64,000 nt of DNA from Ricinus communis (Eukaryota; Streptophyta; Magnoliopsida; Malpighiales; Euphorbiaceae): positions 11,912,446-11,976,445 of the forward strand of contig NC_063261.1 of the NCBI RefSeq assembly GCF_019578655.1, read 5' to 3'. The notes beneath the pieces are model-generated. The model did no database searches. It was not told where the DNA came from and was given only the letters and a program-made list of their open reading frames with translations. Made by a program: the position numbers and the translations under genes. Shown here piece by piece: positions 1-11,572 of the stretch (positions within the stretch are counted from its first letter, which is position 1; every line of letters starts with the position of its first letter).

Positions 1-790
1 GATAACTCCTCTGGCCCACCTGATAATATTGACTGATGCAAAAGAGCAATGCGAGCTAAGGCTATCTACAACTGCACTAACCTGAAAAAAAAATTTGCTA
101 AGGAATGAGCTAGCGACTCAATAAGCATTTAATTTACTAAACTATAGTATATTAGGCTAGAATTATCAAATCTTTATCAATACAGAAAATTATACCAACA
201 CTTAACTAATAATCACAAAATCAACCATTTCAGTTATTCTCATAAACATATAATTTCATCTCACGTAATGCAAATAATCTCAAACTCAACCAAGTCAAAT
301 AATTCAATTCCACATTATTTCTATCAAATTAGGATCAGATGACTCATCCTTACATTTCCTCACATTTTTAAATTTGAGTAACCACTTGACAAGACTATCC
401 GCCCGGCTCAGTCTTGCCATCTCACATACTCGGGTAGCTATCCGCCCGGCTCAGCTTTCCCGATCACACAATATCCATACAAAAGTCATCAATCCTTAAT
501 CACAATCATTTCACTTCACAACACATCACAATCAATTCACTTCACAACAAATCACAATCAATTCACTTTATAACAAGCCAAAAACATAACTAATATCAAC
601 TCAGTCAACCAAGAAATTATCAAGTAATCAAACAGCAGTCCCTACTTAATATACACAAAGTTTAGTCTATTAAATACTTACCAAAAGTTATAGGATAACA
701 AAGTAATCCTATTCTTTTTCTCTTACCACTTCCTTGCCTTTGGATGAACCTATTCACATATTCAATACAAATACAATTCAATCACAAGGC

Positions 791-841
<51 letters not shown>

Positions 842-2231
842 CTATCAATAAAATATCACATTTCAACAAAATAACATATATTCTAGATATTAATATGATG
901 CATGAGATGAATGACAACAAATCAACATATTTGTTGATGAAGGCAGCTTGTAGATACTGATTTAGAAATTACACCAAAACTTATGTACAATTAATAAAAA
1001 TCTCATATTTTCTAGAATTACACTTCCATTTTTATAGAAACCATAGCAGAAAGAATCACTTCAAAATCATTGGTATAGAAATAGTTATGGCATTTTCTAT
1101 ACAGCTGCTCAAATTTCCATCTAAACAGAACAGCAAAAAGTTTCATATTAAATGACCAATCAAACGAATGAATTTTCTGATGAAACTCTCCAGATATAAA
1201 GTTAACATTCTAAAGTTTCTATAGACACTAATGTTACTCAATTTGGACTTCTCTAGCTCAAGTTATGAAACACAAAATTAGCAACAAATTTCTGAATCCT
1301 AAGCTCGATTTCTGCTTAAAACAGTTTCGGGCAGGCCATATTAAGTTCAACATATCTCACGTTATACTCAACCAAAAATTATGAAATTTTGCAGACATAT
1401 ACTAGATATATAAATGAACAACTTTCATGTTTAACTCTCTGCTTGGTTCAGCATCTAAATGCCTCAAAATGTCAGCAAAAAAACCAGGTCACCTGCTGAA
1501 CCAAAAACAGAGCAGCAGCAAAATCGAACCTCATAAGTTCCTACTCACTCAACAATCTGCAAAGCCATTTTACAGAGATATTCTTGAGACATATACCTAC
1601 AACTTTCATGTTTGAAAATTTTCGAGATAAAGCCTCTAAGGTCACGAAATCATAAGTGAAAAATCTGCCCAGAAATTTCAGCTTCAAGATCACAAGTAAA
1701 AGCATGTTTACTCTTGATTAAACAATTCCAAAACACATAATCATCAACAATTTCATATCATTAACCCTAATTTACAGCAAAATCAAGCAATTAAAATTAC
1801 TCACCTTTGTTTTCCTTGATTAAGAAAGCCCAAATCTTTCAAGCTTAAAAGAAGAATTTGATTTTCACTTACTAAAAGTTTTGTAGAGTTTGATTTGGAA
1901 AATCAAAGTTGAAGAAGGAAAGGAGAAGAATGAGAGAGACAAAGAAGAAAAGGAAATTGGAAAGCATACATAGATAAGAACAAATGAAAGAGGTGGTATA
2001 TTGGTGTAGAAATAGGCAAATTACAATTTAATCCTCTTTCTTTCTAACTTTCCAATTTAGTCCAAAATCATTACTTTTCAATTAAATCAATATGTAACTA
2101 AATAATTTATTTATCTACCACATAATATAATAAAATAGATCATATATAATCATGATGCAAATGACATGTTTAATGACATGCTAATGAATATTAATTATTA
2201 ATAAAAAAAATAAATAAATTTGGTTGTGACA
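1..2231 (-). repeat. 3' LTR of the Tekay-type element (truncated by window edge)
   Basis: Position 1 matches position 7362 of the right LTR and similarity runs to 2231, ending TTGGTTGTGACA on the plus strand (TGTCACAACC on the element strand). Differences from the other copy are few: scattered substitutions, a shorter (TA)n run near 793-838, and an extra tandem copy of a roughly 20-bp CAATTCACTT-containing unit around 510-570. The LTR also holds two copies of a GC-rich 17-mer (395-411 and 438-454). Confidence 0.92.
395..454. repeat. Duplicated GC-rich 17-mer in LTR
   Basis: CTATCCGCCCGGCTCAG occurs at 395-411 and again at 438-454, with the same pair at 7757-7773 and 7800-7816 in the other LTR. 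It stands out from the AT-rich surroundings. It could be a transcription-factor site or a CpG-methylation target; the function is unknown. Confidence 0.6.
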
Positions 2232-2243
2232 ATTCCTACCCAC
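2232..2243 (-). other. Polypurine tract of the Tekay-type element
   Basis: On the minus strand GTGGGTAGGAAT lies directly before the 3' LTR start TGTCACAACC. Position and purine bias fit the plus-strand DNA primer of a Ty3 element. Confidence 0.75.
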
Positions 2244-2269
2244 TTAGAAAATGTCGTCCTCGAAATTAA

Positions 2270-2773
2270 CTAATCGCCAACAGACATGCCAAATAAGCTC
2301 GGGTATTTATCCATTATATGCTTCTCTACTTCCCAAGTTGCTTCCTTAGATGAATGTTGACTCCATTTCACCTTTACCATAGGAATTTCCTTGTTTCTTA
2401 ATTTTCTAACCTGTCGGTCTAATATCTGAATCGGTTCTTCAACATATGTGAGTTTCTCAGAAACTTCAATTTCTGGTGTCTTGATGACATGGCTAGGATC
2501 AGATCGATATCGTCGAAGCATAGAAACATGGAAAACATTATGTACTTGAGCTAACTCTGGGGGTAATGCAAGTCTATAGGCTAAAGGACCAACCCGCTCT
2601 AAAATCTCATACGACCCGATATATCGAGGACTTAGTTTACCTTGTTTACCAAATCGAAGGATACCCCTCCATGGTGATACTCTCAAGAAAACCTTATCCC
2701 CAACTTCATACTCAATTTCCCTTCCTGTGTTTATCCTGCATAGCTTTTCCCATCTTGTGCGGCCTTGATACAC
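2270..2773 (-). pseudogene. Integrase C-terminus with chromodomain (Tekay-type pol)
   Basis: The 167-codon frame carries the GPY/F-like C-terminal part of a Ty3 integrase (SPRYIGSYEILERVGPLAYR, then HNVFHVSMLRRY). It ends in a chromodomain (about residues 112-163) with conserved aromatics in VKVKWSQHSSKEATWE. Chromodomains of this class bind chromatin marks and steer integration. The frame is out of register with the integrase core upstream (2731-3174), so pol is frameshifted near 2750. It stops at 2270, just before the polypurine tract. Confidence 0.88.
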
Positions 2774-3322
2774 TCGCCCGCAACTTGTATCTTGTCTACT
2801 GTTTCTTGAATAATTTCAGGACCTTCCAATTGTCTCAACCCTTCTACATCCCAACATATAGGGCTTCTACATTTTCTCCCATATAATGCCTCGTATGGTG
2901 GCATACCAATACTAGAATGAAAACTATTATTATAAGCAAATTCCATAAGTGGTACCTGTTCATCCCAATTTCCGTTATACTCTAATGCACAAGCCCGTAA
3001 CATGTCTTCAAAAGTTTGAATGGTTCTCTCAGATTGCCCATCTGTTTGAGGATGAAAAGCGATCGAAATGCAATTTAGTTCCCATTGCCACTTGTAAGCT
3101 CTTCCAGAAATGAGATGTAAACCGAGGATCCCTGTCTGAAACAATGGAGATAGGTACACCATGCAACCTAACAATTTCTTTCACATACAAGTTGGCTAGC
3201 TTATCCAATGAATCATTCTGTTGAATGGGTAAAAAGTGCGCTGATTTTGTTAACCTATCAACTATTACCCAAATAGCATCATTTCTCCTAAAAGTGCGAG
3301 GCAAACCAACAACAAAGTCCAT
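2731..3322 (-). pseudogene. Integrase catalytic core (Tekay-type pol), frameshifted
   Basis: Two overlapping minus-strand frames together give the DDE core. 3029-3322 carries MDFVVGLP (first catalytic Asp), [14 protein letters not shown] and [11 protein letters not shown] (second Asp). 2731-3174 carries [13 protein letters not shown] (catalytic Glu) and FAYNNSFHSSIGMPPYEALY. A frameshift near 3060-3090 separates the second Asp from the Glu, and a stop near 3333 separates this part from the zinc-binding region. All three catalytic residues are still readable, but not in one frame. Confidence 0.9.
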
Positions 3323-3334
3323 AGTAATTCTTTC

Positions 3335-4150
3335 CTATTTCCACTCAGGTATAATTAAAGATTGTAATTTACCTGCAGGTGATTGATGTTCTGCTTTCAC
3401 TTGTTGACAAGTTAGGCATTTAGCTACATATTCTGCAACTTCCCTCTTCATGCCTGACCACCAATAATGTGGCTTCAAATTGTTATACATTTTTGTACTC
3501 CCTGGGTGCATTGAATAAGGAGAATTGTGAGCCTCCCAAAGAATCTTTTGTTTCAATGCGGCTACATTAGGTACATATACTCTGGTTTTCATAACCCACA
3601 TTCCATCATCTCGCTCGATTAGTTCACTTGTCTTACCATCTTGCACCTTCTTCTGTAACTTCTTTAAGTATGCATCACTACCTTGTGCATATTTGATCTC
3701 ATCTAGTATCTGGGGACTAGTCTTCATTGTAGTCAATAATACCCCATTCTTTATAGAAAAATGCATATCCATAGCTCTTAGCAAAATTAAGGAACTCATC
3801 TGATATGAAAACATACCTGCAACCCTTTCCAAAGTCTTCCTACTAAGTGCATCTGCCACAACATTTGCTTTTCCTGGGTGATAATCAATGGTACAATCAT
3901 AATCCTTCAATAATTCCATCCATCTTCGTTGCATGAGGTTCAACTCTTTTTGTGTAGGTATGCACTTTAAGCTTTTGTGGTCAGTGAATATCCGAAATGT
4001 CTCTCCATAAAGATAATGTCTCCAAGTTTTCAAAGCATGTATAATTGCTGCCAATTCTAAATCATGTGTAGGATAATTTTGTTCATGAGGTTTAAGTTGT
4101 CTAGAAGCATAAGCAATAACCCTTCCATTCTGCATCAATACACAACCCAA
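3335..4150 (-). pseudogene. RNase H and integrase zinc-binding region (Tekay-type pol)
   Basis: The 271-codon frame begins inside the Ty3 RNase H ([19 protein letters not shown], then [16 protein letters not shown] and the [10 protein letters not shown] motif). It continues into the integrase H2C2 zinc finger ([30 protein letters not shown]). The RNase H start (VYTDAS-type motif) is just upstream, outside this open frame. The frame ends at a stop after PEWK, directly before the integrase core. Confidence 0.9.
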
Positions 4151-4380
4151 ACCATTAAGTGAAGCATCTGTATAGACTACATATTCCCCTCCTTGTATAG
4201 GTAATGTAAGTATAGGTCGCCAATCAATCTATTTTTCAACTCCTCAAAACTAGCTTGACATTTATCATTCCAACGAAAAGTCACTTGTTTCTTTAATGAT
4301 TAGTCAATGGCTTTGCTAAAATGGAGAAGTTCTTCACGAATCTTCTATAGTACCCGACCAATCCCGGAAAACTACGAACT

Positions 4381-5124
4381 TCAAATATTTCTTGGTGATT
4401 CCCACTCCTGAATAGCCTTCACCTTAGATGGGTCTGGTTGAACACATTGTGCAGATATAATATGCCCCAAGAATGCAATGTTATTCATCCAGAACTCACA
4501 TTTACTGAACTTACCATATAACTGTTTTTCTCTCAAAGTTTGTAATACTGTTCTTAAATGATGTTCATGGTCTTCAGAATTTCTGGAGTATATCAGAATA
4601 TCATCAATGAAGACTATCACAAATTGATCAAGATACGGTTGAAAAATATTATTCATCAAAGACATGAATGCTGCAGGTGCATTGGTCAAACCAAATGGCA
4701 TAACTACAAACTTATAATGACCATATCGTGTCCGAAATGCCGTTTTAGGTATAGAAGTCTCTCTAACCTTTAATTGCCAATACCCAGATCTCAAATCAAT
4801 TTTGGAGAATACAAATTTGCCCCTCCCGAGTTGATCAAGCAAATCATCAATGCGAGGTAAAGGATATTTATTCTTGATAGTAACTTGGTTCAACTTCCTA
4901 TAATCAATGCAAAGTCTCATACTTCCATCCTTTTTCTTCACAAACAACACTGGAGCTCCCCACGTTGATATACTAGGTCGAATATAACCTTTCTCTAATA
5001 AATCCTCAAGTTGCTTTTTCAATTCCTGTAATTCTGCCGGTGCCATTCTGTAAGGTGCTATAGAAATAGGAGCAACTCCTGGAATAGTTTCAATTTCAAA
5101 ATCCACTTCTCGTTGAGGTGGCAA
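4381..5124 (-). pseudogene. Reverse transcriptase (Tekay-type pol)
   Basis: The 247-codon frame covers almost the whole Ty3 RT. Visible motifs are [70 protein letters not shown] and the active site FIDDILIYS (FIDD near 4596-4610). The usual downstream FLGHIIS motif is also present. Both catalytic aspartates are intact. A stop or frameshift between 4150 and 4381 separates it from RNase H. Confidence 0.93.
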
Positions 5125-5191
5125 TCCAGGTAATTCTTCTAGAAATACATATGGGAATTCTTTGACTATTGGTACCTCTGAAACCCCTGGA

Positions 5192-5931
5192 CTAACAATT
5201 CCAAAGGTTCACCACATTCACAAGATAAGCATCACACCCAAATTTCATTAAATGAAAAGCAGTAGCAGCAGAAATCAAACATGTAGGTACAATTTTCCTA
5301 TCACCCGTGAACACTGTTTTTATTTCCCCATCTATAACCATTTTTACTTCCTTCGTTAAACAGTCAACTATGACATGATTTCTAGATAACCAATCCATTC
5401 CCAATATCATATCAAAATCTCGCAAATTGATCACAATTAGGTCTACTGACATATTTGTACCACAAATCATCACAGAACAAGCCCAAACTACAGTATTCAC
5501 CATTATTACTCCTCCACAGGCATCGAAACACAAATATCATGTCCTAAAGATTCAATGGCACAATGCATTTTCAATGCAAAATCACATGAAATGAATGAAC
5601 ATGTAGATCCGGGGTCAACTAACACATATACATCATGCCTACAAATAGGAATTATACCAGTTATTATCTCTAGAGAAGTAGTTACTTCCTGCCTCGTAAC
5701 AGCATACACTCTTGCATGCGGTAAGGATTGGTTCACATCTTCAATATGGACATATGCTGCTGTAGCTACACTTCTACCTCCCCTACCTCTACCACGACCA
5801 GTCGTTGTAGGTACTACATTATCCCCAACACTACTTTGTCCTCCTGAATGGTAGGTACTCGATGCTCCTCTACCTACCACACACTCATTGGCATAATGCC
5901 CAGGTTTCCCACATCTATAACAAACCTGCAC
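5192..5931 (-). pseudogene. Gag zinc knuckle and aspartic protease (Tekay-type)
   Basis: Two overlapping frames make up this part. 5506-5931 starts with a CCHC knuckle (CYRCGKPGHYANEC), an RG-rich stretch (GRGRGRGG) and the protease active-site region VLVDPGSTCSFIS. The active-site triplet is Asp-Pro-Gly, a variant common in plant Ty3 copies. 5192-5533 holds the rest of the retropepsin with FDMILGMDWLSRNHVIVDC. The two frames are offset by a frameshift near 5510-5530. Confidence 0.88.
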
Positions 5932-6979
5932 TCTCGGTCCTCAACACTCTCCTGAATGGGTCCTTCCATAAGTGCCACAAACAGGTCTATATCCTCTACC
6001 AGTAAACCCAGAATCACCTCGCATGTTCACTGATCCACCACTTCTACCCAAAGTTATACTACTTGGCCCTCTAAACTGATAACTACCCTTCCTCTAAAAC
6101 CTCCTCACGACCTCCCCGATCCTCCCCTAGGTGTAAATGAGGTACCTCTAGAGAAAGATGGAGTAAATGTCCCAATTATCTTCTTTTTCTTTGCTTCTAA
6201 TATATTTCTTTCTAAGAATAATTCTTACCGCTCTTGTTGCGAGCTTCCAATAAAGCAATAAAGGTAGGTGGTTGCACCGCTAACTTTTCACGAATCTCCA
6301 ATCTCAAACCCCTCTCAAATCTATTTCTCTTGATTTCATCGCTACCACTTCCTTTAGTGCATACCTAGATAACCTTGTAAATTGTAATTCATAGTCAATG
6401 ACATCTCATTTTGTTTCAATTCAAGGAATTCAAGTTTCTTCCTCTCTTGATATATTGGTGGCATATACTTCATCTTGAACTCCTTTAAGAATTCTTCCCA
6501 TGTCATTGTCAATGGTTGTGTTTGGCTACCGGGACTGTCTCCCACCGTTTCTAGCATCCTTAAGAAATAATGAGGTTGCATACCTCATTTTCATTTGGGT
6601 TGTCGGTTGGGTATTAAATTGTGTAAACACACCTTTAACAGGACTTTAGCCATTCCTCTGCTACAATTGGATCAGTTGTCCCTCAAACTCTTTCCCGCCA
6701 TGCTTTCTTAACTTTCCAAAGTTTGCATCCAATGCATGTACGTTTAGTGGAGGTGGTGGTACGTTGTTGAGCTAATCTTCTTAACTCTTCAGTATTTCGA
6801 GCATACCCTTCGACTTTTCCTTGTGATCGCTCATTTTCATGCATCTGTTCTTGTTCAATATGATGTGCATGAACTGACTCATGTGAACCTACTGGGCCAG
6901 TGGAGTGCTCATCCATGCCTATATCATTAACAAACTTCACAATAATAAATGGTTGTGCATAATTACTATATGCTTGCAT
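5932..6979 (-). pseudogene. Gag (Tekay-type), broken
   Basis: A 98-codon frame at 6683-6979 begins gag. A 75-codon frame at 6354-6581 carries the retrotransposon gag core (TWEEFLKEFKMKYMPP, then KKLEFLELKQNEMSLTMNY). Continuation to the CCHC knuckle near 5930 needs several frame changes and contains stops. The 7000-7156 stretch is the untranslated leader between gag and the primer site. Confidence 0.8.
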
Positions 6980-7156
6980 GTTATGCTCTTAATCCCCTCT
7001 ATTCCCATCAATTCAATCACACAAGCATTTAACATATTGGAACATATTAAAAATTTCAACTCACTTTAACATATCACAACACATACACACCTTCATATAA
7101 CATAACATAAACACAAATATAAGTACTCAAACTTATGTCCCAATGGTCTAATCCCC

Positions 7157-7168
7157 GCTCTGATACCA
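7157..7168 (-). other. Primer binding site, initiator Met tRNA
   Basis: On the minus strand TGGTATCAGAGC sits five bases downstream of the 5' LTR end (TGTTACA, ending at 7174). This is the standard plant initiator-Met-tRNA primer site. Complementarity may continue a few bases beyond. Confidence 0.93.
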
Positions 7169-7173
7169 AAAAC

Positions 7174-8126
7174 TGTAACACCCCAACTCAAACTTCCCAT
7201 TGAATAGCAATATATATATATATAACTTTATAAACATAATTTACTACTTAGTTACAATATACATTCATACAATTTAAATGGCATGACATACTTAATATAT
7301 ATAAGAAATATTTATACAGTAGTTTAATTCACACAAGTTCCCAAAATGCCCCAATGCTTTAGATAACTCCTCTGGCCCACCTGATAATATTGACCGATGC
7401 AAAAGAGCAATGCATGCCTAAGGCTATCTACAACTGCACTAACCTGAAAAAAAAATTTGCTAAGGAATAAGCTAGCGACTCAATAAGCATTTAATTTACT
7501 AAACTATAGTATATTAGGCTAGAATTATCAAATCTTTATCAATACAGAAAATTATACCAACATTTAACTAACAATCACAAAATCAACCATTTCAGTTATT
7601 ATCATAAACATATAATTTCATCTCACGTAATGCAAATAATCTCAAACTCAACCAAGTCAAATAATTCAATTCCACATTATTTCTATCAAATTAGGATCAG
7701 ATGACTCATCCTTACATTTTCTCACATTTTTAAATTTCAGTAACCAATTGATAAGACTATCCGCCCGGCTCAGTCTTGCCATCTCACATACTCGGGTAGC
7801 TATCCGCCCGGCTCAGCTTTCCCGATCATACAATATCCATACAAAAGTCATCAATCCTTAATCACAATCATTTCACTTCACAACACATCACAATCAATTC
7901 ACTTTATAACAAGCCAAAAACATAACTAATATCAACTCAGTAAACCAAGAAATTGTCAAGTAATCAAACAGCAGTCCCTACTCGATATACACAAAGTTTA
8001 GTCTATTAAATACTTATCAAAAGTTATAGGATAACAAAGTAATCCTATTCTTTTTCTCTTACCACTTCCTTGCCTTTGGATGAACCTATTCACATATTCA
8101 ATACAAATACAATTCAATCACAAGGC

Positions 8127-8193
<67 letters not shown>

Positions 8194-9584
8194 CTATCAA
8201 TAAAATATCACATTTCAACAAAATAACATATATTCTAGATATTAATATGATGCATGAGATGAATGACAACAAATCAACATATTTGTTGATGAAGGCAGCT
8301 TGTAGGTACTGACTTAGAAATTACACCAAAACTTATGTAAAATTAATAAAAATCTCATATTTTCCAGAATTACACTTCCATTTTTATAGAAACCATAGCA
8401 GAAAGAATCACTTCAAAATCATTTGTATAGAAATAGTTATGGCATTTTCTATACAGCTGCTCAAATTTCCATCTAAACAGAACAGCAAAAAGTTTCATAT
8501 TAAATGACCAATCAAACGAATGAATTTTCTGATGAAACTCTCCAGATATAAAGTTAACATTCTAAAGTTTCTATAGACACTAATGTTACTCAATTTGGAC
8601 TTCTCTAGCTCAAGTTATGAAACACAAAATTAGCAACAAATTTCTGAATCCTAAGCTCGATTTCTGCTTAAAACAGTTTCGGGCAGGCCATATTATGTTC
8701 AACATATCTCACGTTATACTCAACCAAAAATTATGAAATTTTGCAGACATATACTAGATATATAAATGAACAACTTTCATGTTTAACTCTCTGCTTTGGT
8801 TCAGCATCTAAATGCCTCAAAATGTCAGCACAAAAACCAGGTCACCTGCTGAACCAAAAACAGAGCAGCAGCAAAATCGAACCTCATAAGTTCCTACTCA
8901 CTCAACAATCTGCAAAACCATTTTACAAAGATATTCTTGAGACATATACCTACAACTTTCATGTTTGAAAATTTTTGAGATAAAGCCTCTAAGGTCACGA
9001 AATCATAAGTGAAAAATCTGCCCAGAAATTTAAGCTTCAAGATCACAAGTAGAAGCATGTTTACTCTTGATTAAACAATTCCAAAACACATAATCATCAA
9101 CAATTTCATATCATTAACCCTAATTTATAGCAAAATCAAGCAATTAAAATTACTCACCTTTGTTTTCCTTGATTAAGAAAGCCCAAATCTTTCAAGCTTA
9201 AAAGAAGAATTTGATTTTCACTTACTAAAAGTTTTGTAGAGTTTGATTTGGAAAATCAAAGTTGAAGAAGGAAAGGAGAAAAATGAGAGAGACAAAGAAG
9301 AAAAGGAAATTGGAAAGCATACGTAGATAAGAACAAATGAAAGAGGTGGTATATTGGTGTAGAAATAGGCAACTTACAATTTAATCCTTTTTCTTTCTAA
9401 CTTTCCAATTTAGTCCAAAATCATTACTTTTCAATTAAATCAATATGTAACTAAATAATTTATTTATCTACCAAATAATATAATAAAATAGATCATATAT
9501 AATCATGATGCAAATGACATATTTAATGACATGCTAATGAATATTAATTATTAATAAAAAAAATAAATAAATTTGGTTGTGACA
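7174..9584 (-). repeat. 5' LTR of the Tekay-type element
   Basis: This is a complete 2411-bp LTR, TGTCACAACC...GGGTGTTACA on the element strand, with TG/CA ends. It carries a (TA)n run of about 60 bp (8130-8191), longer than in the partner LTR, and the duplicated CTATCCGCCCGGCTCAG motif. Short open frames inside it (for example at 8070-8312 and 8741-8968) appear in both LTRs and are not genes. Confidence 0.95.
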
Positions 9585-10230
9585 TGTGCCTAGCCATAAT
9601 ATAGGCTGTGAAAAAGTTGAGACATTATTTTCAATGTTAGGGTGCAAGCATTTTCGAAGATAGACCTGCTGAAATACCTATTTGAAGCTCCGTCTCTTAT
9701 GGGAAAGCTGGCTAAATGTATAATACTCCTAATAAAACTTGACATTGAGTACATCACCAAGAAGGTGGTCAAGGGTAGGGTTGTAGCAGAGTTTTTAACT
9801 TAGAATGCGATTGAAGAAGATAACCTTTGGGATCTAGAGTTCCCTGATGAGAATCTAGGAGCAATTGAGATTCAAGAATAGAACATGTACTTTGATGAAG
9901 CTGTGAACGTAAGATGTGCAAGGTTAAAGGTAATTCTGATTATACCAGAAGGAGAATTGTTATCGATGGCTAAGAGATTTGATTTTAAAGTGACTAATAA
10001 CATGGCGGAGTATGAAGCATGTTTATTGGGATTAGAAGCGGTCGCGGTAGCAGGAGCGAAGCAGCTGATGGTCTATGGGCATTCTATGCTAGTGATCCAA
10101 CAAGCTATTGAGGAATGGGATGTGAAAGGGGAAAGATTGCAACCATATGTCAATTATCTCAGGACTTTGGTTTGAAACTTTTCTAAATGTTCGTTCATAC
10201 ACTTGTCGTGAAATGAGAATCAGATGGCGG
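9585..10230 (+). pseudogene. RNase H tail plus second (Tat-type) RNase H
   Basis: 9585-9830 is the end of the RT-linked RNase H, a stop-containing match to 60630-60860. 9885-10175 is the additional RNase H typical of the Tat lineage: MYFDEAVN (first acidic residue), NNMAEYEACLLGLEAVAVAG (catalytic Glu) and YGHSMLVIQQ, where the usual YGDS aspartate is replaced by His. A stop ends the frame after YLRTLV. The lost Asp suggests an inactive domain. Confidence 0.85.
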
Positions 10231-10337
10231 ATGTGCTAGCTACTTTATTGTCAATATGGGACAATCCCACACAACTTCCAATAAAGCTGTTGATGATTAT
10301 AACGTGAAGAGCACCCTGTTATCAAGGAAATTGGGTT

Positions 10338-11572
10338 ATGCATATACATATAGGACTAGAAGAGAAGCCATGGTTTTATGACCTGGAGAGATTTATAGAA
10401 GACATGGTGTATCCAGAGGAAGCGAATGCAAAGAAAAGGTACGCGCTGTGGATACAGGCTAGAAGTTACCTCACCCATAAAGGAGTATTGTATAGAAGAA
10501 TGGCTTTAAATGTCCAGCTTCGATGTGTTACTAAGGTAGAAGCGCAAGTAGTGATGGAAGAGATCCACAAAGGAGTGTGCGTGCCTCATATGAACGATAT
10601 AATGTTGACCAAGAAGATCGTGCATCAAGGCTATTACTGGTTAATGATGGAAAATGATTATATAGCTTTGGTAAGAATATGTCGTGAGTGCCAACTTTAC
10701 AATGACCTGAGTCATGTACCTCTGACTAAGTTACATAACTTGAAATGTCCATGGCCTTTTGCAGCTTGGGGAATCAACATCATTGGAGAGATAAAACCTC
10801 ATTCCAATGGTCATAGATACATAGTAGTGGCGATCGACTATTTCTCCAAATGGATTGAAGCTGAGTCATTCACTATTGTGGGGGCAAGATAAATGGCCAA
10901 GTTTATAGAAAGGAATTCGATCTACATATATGGAGTCCCACATCATATGTCGTAATGAATAATGGGGTACAGTTCATGGGTGAAATGGCAAACTTATTAG
11001 TAGAATACAAGATCGAGCATCACAGGTCTTTTTCATACAGACCTCAAGCAAATGGAGTTGTGGAAGCGACTAATAAGAACTTAAAGAAACTTCTCTCAAA
11101 GATGGTATGGAATCATAAGGATTGATCGTTTCGATTACCCTTTGCACTTTGAGGACACCAAACAACTGAGCGAACGTGGATCAGACAGACTCCATACTCT
11201 TTAATTTATGGGACTGAAGCAGTCTTACCAATTGAGTTGGAGTTGAAGTCCTTAAGAGTTGTATTAGAGGTGGAAATACCAGAATACCAATGGGCTGAGC
11301 AAAGATATCAATAGTTATCTCTGGTTGATGAAATGGATAGCTAAGGCATTCAATAAGAAAGTAAAGCCAGAAAAAATCAGAGCCAGAAATTTAGTGTTGA
11401 AACATACAAGACCTACCGTGTTTGACCCAAGAGGGAAATTCAAACCTAAATGGGAAGGCCCGCACTTGGTAAAGAAAATTCTGCTTAAAGGTGTCGCTAG
11501 GATCTCAAATTTAGAAGGAACGAGTTCTCCGAACCAATCAACTTGGACCGTCTCAAGAAATCCTATGTGTAA
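10338..11572 (+). pseudogene. Tat integrase, degraded
   Basis: The open part (10338-10892) carries the H2C2 zinc region (the paired Cys in CRECQLYN) and the start of the catalytic core (WPFAAWGINIIGEI, then YIVVAIDYFSKWIEAESF). The first catalytic position, Asp in Tat #2 (GIDIIGEI), is Asn here. Beyond 10890 the core continues with stops and frameshifts (a QANGVVEATNKNLKK-like motif near 11045). The C-terminal part near 11325-11572 includes RARNLVLKHTRP and GKFKPKWEGPHLVKK. The end, SYV followed by TAA at 11570-11572, matches the end of Tat #2 integrase at 62537. Confidence 0.88.

Larger units (their letters stand above)
1..9584 (-). mobile_element. Tekay/Del-type Ty3 (chromovirus) LTR retrotransposon
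   Basis: Reading on the minus strand the order is 5' LTR (7174-9584), tRNA primer site, gag, protease, RT, RNase H, integrase with chromodomain, polypurine tract, 3' LTR (1-2231). The 3' LTR lacks about 190 bp because the window starts inside it. The chromodomain after the integrase and the domain order place it in the Tekay/Del group of plant chromoviruses. Gag-pol is split by several stops and frameshifts, so this copy is not autonomous. The LTRs are nearly identical over more than 2 kb, which points to a recent insertion. It landed in the RT-RNase H region of a Tat element that continues at 9585. The candidate 5-bp target duplication on the right is TGTGC (9585-9589); its partner lies outside the window. 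Confidence 0.93.

Noticed and set aside
1427..1615. 62-codon ORF repeated at 8741-8968
   Set aside because: Part of the LTR pair, no domain, not conserved in start; LTR sequence.
7145..7168. tRNA gene
   Set aside because: Only the short complement of the initiator tRNA 3' end is present, next to the LTR; it is a primer site.
8070..8312. 80-codon ORF in the right LTR
   Set aside because: Made by the (TA)n run (Tyr-Ile repeats) and differs only by repeat length from the left LTR.
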